Positions 31,279 to 38,576 of a stretch of 42,079 nucleotides of DNA are shown piece after piece; the stretch's first letter is position 1, and each line of letters starts with the position of its first letter. The stretch is from an uncultured Oscillospiraceae bacterium (GTDB taxonomy: Bacteria; Bacillota; Clostridia; Oscillospirales; Oscillospiraceae). Below the pieces are notes generated by a model that searched no databases, had not been told where the DNA came from, and saw only the letters and a list, made by a program, of their open reading frames with translations. Location: positions 1 through 42,079 of the forward strand of contig CAMNOL010000008.1 in NCBI GenBank assembly GCA_946546815.1, given 5' to 3'. The position numbers and the translations under genes are program-made.

Positions 31279-32496
31279 ATGAAAAAGGATATGACAAAGT
31301 ATTATCCCGCTGCCTTGATCATGTTCCTGAACTACTTCATCCACGGCGTTGGATGCTCTGTTCTGGGACAGGCCGTGATCAAGGAGGCTCTGGCTGCAAG
31401 CTGGGGCGTGGAGGCAATGTCCATCACCGCAATTTCCGCCGCTCTGGGTCTGGGCCGTCTGATCGCCCTGCCCTTCGCCGGCCCCCTGTCCGACAAGCTG
31501 GGCCGTAAGATCTCCACCATGATCGGTGGTTTCTCCTACGCCATCTACCTGATCGGCCTGGCCATGGCCTTCAACGCCGGCACCAACGGCGGCTATCAGA
31601 TCGCTTATGTCTGCGCCATCATGGGTGGTATCGCCAACTCCTTCCTGGACACCGGCATCTATCCCGCTGTCGCCGAGATCATCTATCAGGCCCCCGGTGT
31701 TGCCACCATGGGCATCAAGTTCTTCATCGCCATTTCCCAGATGCTGCTGCCCTTCTTCCTGGGCATGACCGTGGCTCAGACCGCTTCCGGCGCCACTACT
31801 TACAACCGCCTGTTCTGGATCTGCGGCCTGGCCTATGTGGTGCTGGCTGTCCTCATCTTCATCGTGCCCCTGCCTGACACCGATCTGGCCGCCGGCGAGA
31901 AGAAGGAGGGCCTGCTGCAGAGCCTGAAGGAGACTCACTTCTCCATCGAGTCCATCGCCATGATCCTGATCGGCTTCACCTGCACCGGCACCTTCCAGCT
32001 GTGGCTGAACTGCGCTCAGAACTTCGCCAAGGACGTTGTGGGCTGGGAAGATCCCTCTGTCATGCAGCGTTACTACGCCATGGCTACCCTGATCGTTCTG
32101 GTCGCCACCTCCTTCCTGACCAAGTTCATCAAGGACGTCCGCTTCATCCTGGTCTATCCTGCGATCTGCTGCGCCACCATGGTGCTGGTTATGATGGCTC
32201 CCTCTCAGACCATGATGGTGGTTGGCTCCATTGTCATCGGCGGCTTCGGCGCCGGCGGCCTGCTGCAGATTGCCACCTCCGTGTGCAACATGGTCTTCCC
32301 CAAGATCAAGGGTACTGTGACCGCTCTGGTTATGATCGCCTCCTCCCTGTGCAACTACACCCTGCTGACCGTGGCTTCCAAGATGACCCCCGCCGGCGTC
32401 ATGAAGATGAACATCGTTCTGACCGCCGTGGGCGTGCTGCTGGGCCTGTTCGTCAACCTGCGCTATGCCAAGCTGACTGAGGGCGCTGAGGTGTAA
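31279..32496 (+). CDS. MFS transporter, YdiN/YdiM-like
   Basis: A 405-residue major facilitator permease with about 12 hydrophobic helices. I chose ATG 31279 (MKKDMTKYYPAALIMFLNYF), 10 bases after AGAGG; ATG 31270 lies too close to the ribosome site. Typical motifs: LGLGRLIALPFAGPLSDKLGRKIS (MFS motif A region) and MGGIANSFLDTGIYPAVAEI, which strongly resembles E. coli YdiN (GIANSALDTGGYPA from memory). The genes on both sides act on shikimate-pathway metabolites, so the likely cargo is quinate, shikimate or a close relative. The direction is presumably import with protons or another ion; the substrate is inferred from context only. Confidence 0.87.
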   Translation: MKKDMTKYYPAALIMFLNYFIHGVGCSVLGQAVIKEALAASWGVEAMSITAISAALGLGRLIALPFAGPLSDKLGRKISTMIGGFSYAIYLIGLAMAFNAGTNGGYQIAYVCAIMGGIANSFLDTGIYPAVAEIIYQAPGVATMGIKFFIAISQMLLPFFLGMTVAQTASGATTYNRLFWICGLAYVVLAVLIFIVPLPDTDLAAGEKKEGLLQSLKETHFSIESIAMILIGFTCTGTFQLWLNCAQNFAKDVVGWEDPSVMQRYYAMATLIVLVATSFLTKFIKDVRFILVYPAICCATMVLVMMAPSQTMMVVGSIVIGGFGAGGLLQIATSVCNMVFPKIKGTVTALVMIASSLCNYTLLTVASKMTPAGVMKMNIVLTAVGVLLGLFVNLRYAKLTEGAEV

Positions 32497-32518
32497 TCCC
32501 TCCAAACTGAACAACCTA

Positions 32519-32556
32519 ACAAATTCCCTGCCGCCAATGGTGGCGGGGAATTTTCA
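32519..32556 (+). terminator. Terminator-like hairpin between MFS and aroD
   Basis: AAATTCCCTGCCGCC (32521-32535) pairs with the arm ending GGCGGGGAATT (to about 32552), then TTTTC. It may reduce aroD transcription or end a shorter transcript. Confidence 0.65.
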
Positions 32557-32600
32557 CAACAACGCTTTTTTAATCACTTTTTTAAAGGAGATGCAATGTT

Positions 32601-33380
32601 ATGATTCCTGTCGTCGTGAAAAACTGCAAGATCGGTGAAGGCAAGACCAAGATCATTGTCCCCATCGTGGCGCCCACCCGGGAGGCCATCCTGGCCGAGG
32701 CTAAAACCTTCCACACCATCCCTGTGGATGTGGTGGAGTGGCGCATTGACCTGTATGAGGACGTGCGCAGCGCCGAGAAGGTCATTGAGACCGCCGGTAT
32801 GCTCCAGGAGGTTCTGGATGACATTCCTCTGCTGGTCACCTATCGTTCCGCCATTGAGGGCGGCAAGACCCAGGAGGAAATCGACAACGATCTGACGCCC
32901 GCCGCTTACGGCGAGCTGCTGAAGGCTGTCTGCGCCTCCGGCAAGGCCGACCTGGTTGACGTGGAGATCTTCATCGGTGATGAGGTGGTCAAGGAGGTCA
33001 TTGAGGCCGCCCATGCCAACGGCGTGAAGGTCATCGCCTCCAACCACGACTGGACCGCCACTCCCTCCCAGTCTGACATCGTCTATCGTCTGCGCAAGAT
33101 GCAGGACGCCGGAGCCGATATCCCCAAGATTGCCGTGACTCCCACCTGCAAGAAGGACGTCATCACTCTGCTGGCCGCCACCGAAGAGATGGCCACCAAC
33201 TTTGCCACTTGCCCGCTGATCACCATGTCCATGCGGGGCATGGGCGGCATCTCCCGCCTGGTGGGCGAGGCGCTGGGCTCCGCCATGACCTTCGGTGCCG
33301 CCGCAAAGGCCTCTGCCCCCGGCCAGATTGATGTAAACCAGCTGGACACCGTGCTGGAGACCATCCACAACAGCCTGTAA
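32601..33380 (+). CDS. aroD: 3-dehydroquinate dehydratase, type I
   Basis: A 259-residue type I dehydroquinase that forms a Schiff base and interconverts 3-dehydroquinate and 3-dehydroshikimate. ATG 32601 is 10 bases after AAAGGAG; an earlier ATG at 32596 meets a stop at once. Active-site residues are all present: Glu in VVEWRIDLYE (46), Arg82 in TYRSAIEGGKT, His149 in ASNHDW, Schiff-base Lys176 in PKIAVTP, Arg in MSMRGMGGISR, and GQID at the substrate lid. Standard length. In this cluster it can connect the quinate and shikimate branches. The TGACG-type codon bias differs little from its operon partners. Confidence 0.94.
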   Translation: MIPVVVKNCKIGEGKTKIIVPIVAPTREAILAEAKTFHTIPVDVVEWRIDLYEDVRSAEKVIETAGMLQEVLDDIPLLVTYRSAIEGGKTQEEIDNDLTPAAYGELLKAVCASGKADLVDVEIFIGDEVVKEVIEAAHANGVKVIASNHDWTATPSQSDIVYRLRKMQDAGADIPKIAVTPTCKKDVITLLAATEEMATNFATCPLITMSMRGMGGISRLVGEALGSAMTFGAAAKASAPGQIDVNQLDTVLETIHNSL

Positions 33381-33415
33381 TTTCTGAAATCAATATTACA
33401 TTTTGCAGCTGACTG

Positions 33416-33452
33416 CTTCCGCCGGGGCCTGTGCGCTGGCGGAAGTTTTTTG
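33416..33452 (+). terminator. Intrinsic terminator after aroD
   Basis: CTTCCGCC (33416-33423) pairs with GGCGGAAG (33438-33445), then TTTTTTG. Confidence 0.88.
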
Positions 33453-33495
33453 TACCGGGGCGGCAGGAATGGCCGGGCTTTCCCTGCGTCTCCGC

Positions 33496-33524
33496 TTGTA
33501 TCTCCGGGGGATCTGTGGTAAACT
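33496..33524 (+). promoter_or_regulatory. Possible promoter of the mazG operon
   Basis: TTGTAT, 17 bp, TAAACT, with TGG before the -10 (extended type). Moderate match. The rest of the gap 33381-33656 shows nothing else besides the aroD terminator. Confidence 0.4.
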
Positions 33525-33656
33525 ACGTTCGGATGCCGTTTTTGTTGATATAAGAGGGTTTCTGATGAGAGACAGATGCCTCAGGGCAGCAATGCCGCCG
33601 TGAAAGCAGAAACCGGGGGCATCCCATAGAAAGCAATCAAAGGAAAAAAACAAACC

Positions 33657-34454
33657 ATGGTAGAATACAAGCAAAAAGACCATTATAATATGGACGACTT
33701 TCGGGAGATCATCGGAATTCTCCGCCACCCCGGCGGCTGCCCCTGGGACATGGAGCAGGATCACCTGTCCATCCGCCGAAACCTGCTGGAGGAGACCTAC
33801 GAACTGCTGGAGGGGATCGAGCAGAACAATCTGGAGCTGATGCAGGAAGAGCTGGGAGATGTGCTGATGCAGGTGCTGTTCCACACCAGCATCGAAGAGG
33901 ACGCCGGACACTTTGACCTGGATGATGTGGCGGACTACGCCTGCAAGAAGCTCATTTACCGCCACCCCCATGTGTTTGGGGCGGTACAGGTGAGCGGCGC
34001 CCAACAGGTGCTGAGCAACTGGGACGAGCTGAAACGGAAGGAAAAGCACCAGTCCAGCTATACCGACACCCTAAATGCTGTGGCCCGCACGCTGCCGGCC
34101 ACCTGGCGGGCGGAAAAGCTGCAGAAGAAGGCGGCAAAGGCCAATTTTGAGTGGCCGGACATCAGCGGCGCTGTGGGTAAAATGGAGGAAGAGCTCTCTG
34201 AAGTGAAAGCTGCGCTGAAAGAGGGAAATCCCTCCCATATTTCCGAGGAAATCGGAGACCTGCTGTTTGCGGCGGTGAATCTGGCCCGCTGGGCAGGTGT
34301 GGACCCGGAGTTCGCGTTAAACGAGGCCAATGAGAAATTCATCCGCCGCTTTGCCGGGACGGAGCAGCGGCTGGAAGGAGATATGGCGGAGCACAGCATG
34401 GAGGAACAGCTGGCTGCCTATCAAGCAGCCAAGCACGAGGAGGAAACAACATGA
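33657..34454 (+). CDS. mazG: Nucleoside triphosphate pyrophosphohydrolase MazG
   Basis: A 265-residue house-cleaning enzyme that hydrolyses (d)NTPs to monophosphate and pyrophosphate. ATG 33657, with AAAGGA about 12 bases upstream, is a fair start; ATG 33690 is a possible alternative. Two MazG domains: residues 12-115 with CPWDMEQDHLSIRRNLLEETYELLEGIE and the metal site EELGDVLMQVLFH, and residues 145-245 with WRAEKLQKKAAKANFEWPDI and EEIGDLLFAAVNLARW. The EExxE-x-ExxD metal-binding pattern is present in both halves. It starts the MazG-HU-RqcP operon common in Firmicutes. Confidence 0.94.
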   Translation: MVEYKQKDHYNMDDFREIIGILRHPGGCPWDMEQDHLSIRRNLLEETYELLEGIEQNNLELMQEELGDVLMQVLFHTSIEEDAGHFDLDDVADYACKKLIYRHPHVFGAVQVSGAQQVLSNWDELKRKEKHQSSYTDTLNAVARTLPATWRAEKLQKKAAKANFEWPDISGAVGKMEEELSEVKAALKEGNPSHISEEIGDLLFAAVNLARWAGVDPEFALNEANEKFIRRFAGTEQRLEGDMAEHSMEEQLAAYQAAKHEEETT

Positions 34455-34723
34455 CCAAAGCGGAACTGTGTGCCCGGGTTGCGGAGCAGTCCGGACTGAC
34501 CAAAAAAGATACCCTTGAGATTCTGAACCTGATGCTGGATACCATCACGGACACGTTGGCTGCCGGGGAGCGGGTCCAGCTGGTGGGCTTCGGCTCCTTT
34601 GAGGTGAAGGAGCGGGCAGCCCGGACCGGGCGGGATTTCAGCACCGGAGAGCCGACCGTTGTGCCCCCCACCAAGGCGGTACAGTTCAAGCCCGGTAGGA
34701 ATCTCAAGGATGCCGTAAAGTGA
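34451..34723 (+). CDS. hup: HU-family DNA-binding protein
   Basis: A 90-residue histone-like protein that bends and packages DNA as a dimer. The start overlaps the mazG stop by 4 bases (ATGA), so translation is coupled. Typical features: MTKAELCARVAEQSGLTKKDTLEILNLMLDTI helices, the GERVQLVGFGSFEVKERAARTGRDFSTGEP arm with the intercalating Pro, and the end VQFKPGRNLKDAVK. Standard length. Probably the main nucleoid HU of the organism given this conserved neighbourhood. Confidence 0.95.
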   Translation: MTKAELCARVAEQSGLTKKDTLEILNLMLDTITDTLAAGERVQLVGFGSFEVKERAARTGRDFSTGEPTVVPPTKAVQFKPGRNLKDAVK

Positions 34724-34732
34724 GGGATGAGC

Positions 34733-34975
34733 ATGAGACTTGACAAATATCTGAAGGTTTCCCGCCTGATCAAGCGGCGCACCGTGGCCAATGAGGCCTG
34801 CGATGCCGGCCGGGTCAGCGCCAACGGCCGCCCGGTGAAGGCGTCCTACGACGTGAAGGTGGGGGATGTTCTGGAAATTCAGTTCGGCCAGAGGACCGTG
34901 AAACTGGAGGTTCTGGCAGTGGCAGAAGCCGTCCGCAAGGATGACGCTTCGGCAATGTACCGGGAAATCCTGTAA
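34733..34975 (+). CDS. rqcP: S4-domain RNA-binding protein RqcP (YabO/Hsp15-like)
   Basis: An 80-residue protein of the ribosome-associated quality-control pathway that helps RqcH add alanine tails on stalled large subunits. I chose ATG 34733, giving the family start MRLDKYLKVSRLIKRRTVANEAC, with AGGG 4-7 bases upstream; ATG 34727 sits directly on the ribosome site. The S4 RNA-binding fold covers residues 1-62 (GRVSANGRPVKASYDVKVGDVLEIQF). Ten bases after hup, same operon. Confidence 0.93.
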   Translation: MRLDKYLKVSRLIKRRTVANEACDAGRVSANGRPVKASYDVKVGDVLEIQFGQRTVKLEVLAVAEAVRKDDASAMYREIL

Positions 34976-35022
34976 AAAATCAGGGCCTTTTCGGCGCAGC
35001 AGCAAGAATTGAGCACAGTATA

Positions 35023-35051
35023 TTGACAAATCTCTTTCAGTACAGTATAAT
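35023..35051 (+). promoter_or_regulatory. Perfect sigma-A promoter upstream of aroK
   Basis: TTGACA (35023-35028), 17 bp, TATAAT (35046-35051). Transcription would start near 35057-35058. Confidence 0.9.
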
Positions 35052-35057
35052 TTTTAT

Positions 35058-35089
35058 GCTGTCTGCTGTTAAGAGACAGCTGTTTTTTG
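35058..35089 (+). terminator. Terminator-like hairpin at the very transcript start
   Basis: GCTGTCT (35058-35064) pairs with AGACAGC (35074-35080), then TGTTTTTTG. The stem begins at the predicted +1 of the consensus promoter. It may form an attenuator, a 5-prime protective hairpin or a tiny RNA. Confidence 0.6.
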
Positions 35090-35237
35090 ACGGGTGGACT
35101 TTTGCACCACAATGTGTTAAAGTAACCGGAGAGCATGGAGCGTGACCAGAAAGCAGGGCCCTCCGGCGGCTCCGGGAAACAAGTTAAAAAGCCGGACAAC
35201 ACAGCGCTGTTGCCCGGAAGAAATGGAGAGAGAAACC

Positions 35238-35738
35238 ATGAAAAATATTGTGCTGATTGGTATGATGGGCAGCGGAAAAACCACCTGCGGCCAGCTGTTG
35301 GCCAAGGAACTGGGACGCACTCTCATCGACGCAGACATCACCATTCAGGCCCGTGAGGGCCGCACCACCACTGAAATTTTTGCGGTGGACGGGGAGCAGT
35401 ACTACCGGGATCTGGAAACCGCTCTGTGCCATGAGGTGGAGGATCAGAGCGATTTGATCATCGCTACCGGCGGCGGCATGATCCTGCGGGAGGAAAACAC
35501 CAAGGCCCTGAAAAAGAACGGCGTGGTATTCATGCTGAACCGTCCCGTGGACGAGATTTTTGACGGCGAGAACCTGTCTGACCGCCCGCTGGCTCAGAAC
35601 GGCAAGCAGGACTTCATCGACCGCTTTGAGGCCCGCAAGCCCTACTACTTCGGCGCTGCGGACGAGGTCATCAATGACTTCACCACCCCTGCCATCACGG
35701 TGGGAGAGATTCTGAAGCACCTGAAAAAATACGAATAA
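35238..35738 (+). CDS. aroK: Shikimate kinase
   Basis: A 166-residue enzyme that phosphorylates shikimate at O-3 in aromatic amino-acid biosynthesis. I chose ATG 35238 (MKNIVLIGMMGSGKTTCGQLLAKELG) with GGAGAG upstream; an in-frame extension from 35142 has no family similarity. Walker A GMMGSGKTT (residues 8-16). DADITIQ replaces the usual DxDxxIE. TTTEIFAVDGEQYYRDLE contains the shikimate-binding Arg, GGGMIL the glycine motif, and SDRPLAQ the lid Arg. Separate from the mazG operon, with a perfect promoter of its own. Its presence 2 kb from the aroE/aroD-like genes means a biosynthetic reading of those genes must be weighed. Confidence 0.9.
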   Translation: MKNIVLIGMMGSGKTTCGQLLAKELGRTLIDADITIQAREGRTTTEIFAVDGEQYYRDLETALCHEVEDQSDLIIATGGGMILREENTKALKKNGVVFMLNRPVDEIFDGENLSDRPLAQNGKQDFIDRFEARKPYYFGAADEVINDFTTPAITVGEILKHLKKYE

Positions 35739-35754
35739 TCCCTGCAAGAAAAGT

Positions 35755-35786
35755 GCCGGTACAGCCAAGCTGTACCGGCTTTTTTG
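35755..35786 (+). terminator. Intrinsic terminator, bidirectional
   Basis: GCCGGTACAGC (35755-35765) and GCTGTACCGGC (35769-35779) form a perfect 11-bp stem with TTTTTTG after it. The stop codon of the convergent gene follows directly, so both genes can use it. Confidence 0.9.
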
Positions 35787-36482
35787 TTAACGCTCCAGCA
35801 GGCGCCGGATCTGCTGCTGCTCGGAACGGCACTCGTTGGCCAGCTCCACAAACAGCTGACGGAGAACCGGGTCTGTGGTTTCATTTGCCTTGCGCCGGTA
35901 GTCGCCTTCCAGCTGCTGAGACTCCCGGAACAGCGCCCGCAGGGCGGTGCGGCGGTCCGGCCAGATCTGGCTTCCCCCCTGGGTGGGGAAAAACCACCTG
36001 CCGCTGATGAGAAACAGCACCGCCGCCAGACGCCGGGCCCGGGAGTAGGCCTGCCTGGCCAGTCTGCGGGGCAGGTTCTGCTGCTGAATGCTGCGCCAAC
36101 GCCGCAGCTCCTGCCGGATCATGGAGCGGAGGAACTGCTCGCAGTCTCTGCAGCCCTCCCCCAGCGGATAGGGACGGGGCGGGGGATTAGGCCGGTCAGG
36201 CCGGTCAGGCCGGTCAGGTCGGTTGGGCCGGTCAGGTCGGTTGGGCCGGTCAGGTCGATTGGGCCGATCAGGTCGGTCGGGCCGATCAGGTCGGTCAGGT
36301 CGGTCGGGTCGATCAGGTCGGTTGGGCCGGTCAGGCCGGTCGGGACGCTCCGGCGGTTCAGGACGGGGACGAACGGGCACACAGGCGGACTCAATGGGGC
36401 AGTCCTCTCCCGGCGCCACTCGCTGCCAAACCCGGCCAAACGCTTCGGGGTCCAGTGGGGGGAACATGGAATCGGGATCCAT
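35787..36482 (-). CDS. Ferritin-like domain protein with N-terminal RPD/RPN repeats
   Basis: A 231-residue protein of unknown role. I chose ATG at 36482 (MDPDSMFPPLDPEAFG) because AAAGGAG lies 7 bases upstream; the longer GTG frame would translate the ribosome site itself. Residues 1-45 are acidic/Pro-rich. Residues 46-99 are 18 exact triplets of Arg-Pro-Asp or Arg-Pro-Asn. Residues 105-231 are helical and resemble small ferritin-like (rubrerythrin-type) proteins of Clostridia: CRDCEQFLRSMIRQELRRW, SRARRLAAVLFLISGRWFFP, and LRALFRESQQLEGDYRRKANETTDPVLRQLFVELANECRSEQQQIRRLLER. Few of the Glu/His iron ligands of true rubrerythrins are visible. Such repeat-tailed proteins may be spore-coat or surface proteins; that is a guess. 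Confidence 0.72.
   Translation of the reverse strand: MDPDSMFPPLDPEAFGRVWQRVAPGEDCPIESACVPVRPRPEPPERPDRPDRPNRPDRPDRPDRPDRPDRPDRPNRPDRPNRPDRPNRPDRPDRPDRPNPPPRPYPLGEGCRDCEQFLRSMIRQELRRWRSIQQQNLPRRLARQAYSRARRLAAVLFLISGRWFFPTQGGSQIWPDRRTALRALFRESQQLEGDYRRKANETTDPVLRQLFVELANECRSEQQQIRRLLER
36186..36347 (-). repeat. Tandem 9-bp repeat, 18 copies, encoding Arg-Pro-Asp/Asn
   Basis: 162 bp of back-to-back 9-bp units (CGG/CGT-CCN-GAC/AAC on the coding strand) in frame in the ferritin-like gene. Copy number is likely to vary between strains through slippage. Confidence 0.9.
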
Positions 36483-36740
36483 AAAAACTACTCCTTTCAC
36501 AGGGAATGAGAGAAAACTCTCTCCGGTTCAGCCTATGCGAAAGAAGAAAAACAGGTGTATTTTCTGTCAGACTGCCGCCGGGTATCGGGAGACCAGGGCT
36601 TCACCGGCTGTCCGGAATAGCGGAATAAGACCGTTCAAGGTGCCGGTTTATTGGTTGGTAGGGGCCTGCTGCCGGTTATTGCACATTTTTTTGCGCCGCT
36701 GCATAGACTAGTGCTGTTGAAATGATAAGGAGGCGGCGTT

Positions 36741-38576
36741 ATGTGCGGAATTACAGGCTTTTGCAGCTTTGAACAGGACTACACCGTGCCCCGCTGGGGG
36801 CAGGCGCTGGAGCGAATGAAAAACACCCTTGCCCACCGGGGGCCGGACGGAGAGGGGACCTTTCTCAGCACTCACTGCGGCCTTGCCCACCGGCGGCTGG
36901 CGGTCATTGACCCGGAAAATGGGGCGCAGCCCATGTACAGCGGGGACTGTGTGCTGGTCTACAACGGGGAGCTGTACAACACCCCGGACCTGCGCCGGGA
37001 GCTGGAGCGAAGAGGACATACCTTCCGCACCCACGCCGATACGGAGGTGGTGCTGGAGGCCTGGCTGGAGTACGGCACAGCAGTGGGGGAGCATCTGGAG
37101 GGAATCTATGCCTTTGCGGTGTGGAACAAGCGGACGGAAACGCTGTTTTGCTGCCGGGACCGGTTTGGCGTAAAGCCGTTCTTTTACACGGTGCAGGACG
37201 GGAGCTTCGTCTTCGCCTCCGAGGTGAAGGCGTTGTTTGCCTGCCCCGGCATTGTGCCAAAGGCAGATGAGGACACCTGGCGGGAAGTGCTGGGGGTCTG
37301 CCCGGCCCGGACCCCGGGAACCGGCGTGTTCCAGAACATACAGGAGCTGCGCCCGGCCCACCAGCTGATCCTGGACCGGGAGGGGCTTCGTATAGAGCGG
37401 TACTGGAATGTGGAGAGCCGGGAGCACGGGGAAAATTACGAGGACACGGTGGCCCATCTGCGCGCCCTGCTGACCGGAGCCATTCAGCGGCAGCTGGTCA
37501 GTGACGTGCCCCTCTGTACGCTGCTGTCCGGCGGGCTGGACTCCTCCATTATCACGGCGGTGGCAGCGCAGACATACCGGGAACAGGGGCTGCCGCCGCT
37601 GGAGACCTATTCCTTTGACTACACCGACAACAAAAAGTACTTCAAGGCCAGCTCCTTCCAGCCGGATGCAGACTGGCCCTGGGTGGAGCGGATGCGGGAG
37701 GAATTCGGCACCCGCCACCGGGTGCTGACCTGTGACCAGCAGACGCTGGTGGATCTGCTGGAGGATGCCATGCGGGCAAAGGACTTTCCCGGCATGGCGG
37801 ATTGTGATTCCTCTCTGTTATATTTCTGCCGGGAAATCCATAAACGACATATTGTCGCCATTTCCGGGGAGTGCTCCGACGAGATTTTCGGGGGGTATCC
37901 CTGGTTCCACCGGCCGGATATGCTGGCGGCGGACACCTTCCCCTGGTGCATGGACCTGTCCGTCCGCACCCGTGTGCTGAAGCCGGAGCTGGTGAAGCGG
38001 CTGGCGCTGGAGGAGGCCGTTCATGAGCGGTATCAGTCCAGTCTTGCCGAAACCCCCCGATTGGAGGGAGAATCCCCGGAGGACGCCCGCCGCCGGGAGA
38101 TCGGATGGCTGAATCTGACCTGGTTCATGACCAATCTGCTGGACCGAAAGGACCGGATCAGCATGGCCACCGGGCTGGAGATCCGGGTGCCCTTCTGTGA
38201 CCATCATTTGGTGGAGTATGTATGGAACATTCCCTGGGAAATGAAGAGCCGGGGGGGTGTCCGCAAGCAGGTGCTCCGGGACGCAGCAAAAGGCATTCTG
38301 CCTGAGGATGTGCGCAACCGGCCCAAGTCCCCCTATCCCAAAACCCACAATCCCCTGTTTGAGCAGCTGGCACGGCAGGCGCTGCTGGACATTTTGGCGG
38401 ATAAAAACGCCCCCATCCACGCAGTGGTGGATGAGGACGGGCTGAAAAACGGGTTGTTAAAGAACAGCGGGGACTACGGTCAGGCCTGGTTCGGGCAGCT
38501 GATGGCAGGGCCCCAGATGATTGCCTATCTGATCCAGCTGAATCAGTGGATGGAACGTTACGGGGTATCAGTGTGA
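36741..38576 (+). CDS. asnB: Asparagine synthetase (glutamine-hydrolysing)
   Basis: A 611-residue enzyme making asparagine from aspartate, glutamine and ATP. ATG 36741 follows AAGGAGG. The catalytic Cys2 follows the start Met (MCGITGF). The glutaminase domain covers residues 1-210 (LAHRGPDGEGTF, HRRLAVIDPENGAQP, YNGELYN, RDRFGVKPFFY). The synthetase domain has the ATP pyrophosphatase loop SGGLDSS (263-269), SFDYTDNKKYFKAS, ISGECSDEIFGGYPWF, DRKDRISMATGLEIRVPFCDHHLVEYVW and the Lys-rich GVRKQVLRDAAKGILP. Full length. Its last 9 bases overlap the end of the convergent peptidase gene, with no terminator between them. Confidence 0.95.
   Translation: MCGITGFCSFEQDYTVPRWGQALERMKNTLAHRGPDGEGTFLSTHCGLAHRRLAVIDPENGAQPMYSGDCVLVYNGELYNTPDLRRELERRGHTFRTHADTEVVLEAWLEYGTAVGEHLEGIYAFAVWNKRTETLFCCRDRFGVKPFFYTVQDGSFVFASEVKALFACPGIVPKADEDTWREVLGVCPARTPGTGVFQNIQELRPAHQLILDREGLRIERYWNVESREHGENYEDTVAHLRALLTGAIQRQLVSDVPLCTLLSGGLDSSIITAVAAQTYREQGLPPLETYSFDYTDNKKYFKASSFQPDADWPWVERMREEFGTRHRVLTCDQQTLVDLLEDAMRAKDFPGMADCDSSLLYFCREIHKRHIVAISGECSDEIFGGYPWFHRPDMLAADTFPWCMDLSVRTRVLKPELVKRLALEEAVHERYQSSLAETPRLEGESPEDARRREIGWLNLTWFMTNLLDRKDRISMATGLEIRVPFCDHHLVEYVWNIPWEMKSRGGVRKQVLRDAAKGILPEDVRNRPKSPYPKTHNPLFEQLARQALLDILADKNAPIHAVVDEDGLKNGLLKNSGDYGQAWFGQLMAGPQMIAYLIQLNQWMERYGVSV

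Noticed and set aside
36186-36347. Repeat array as a CRISPR
   Set aside because: Units are 9 bp, contiguous and in frame; there are no spacers and no cas genes.
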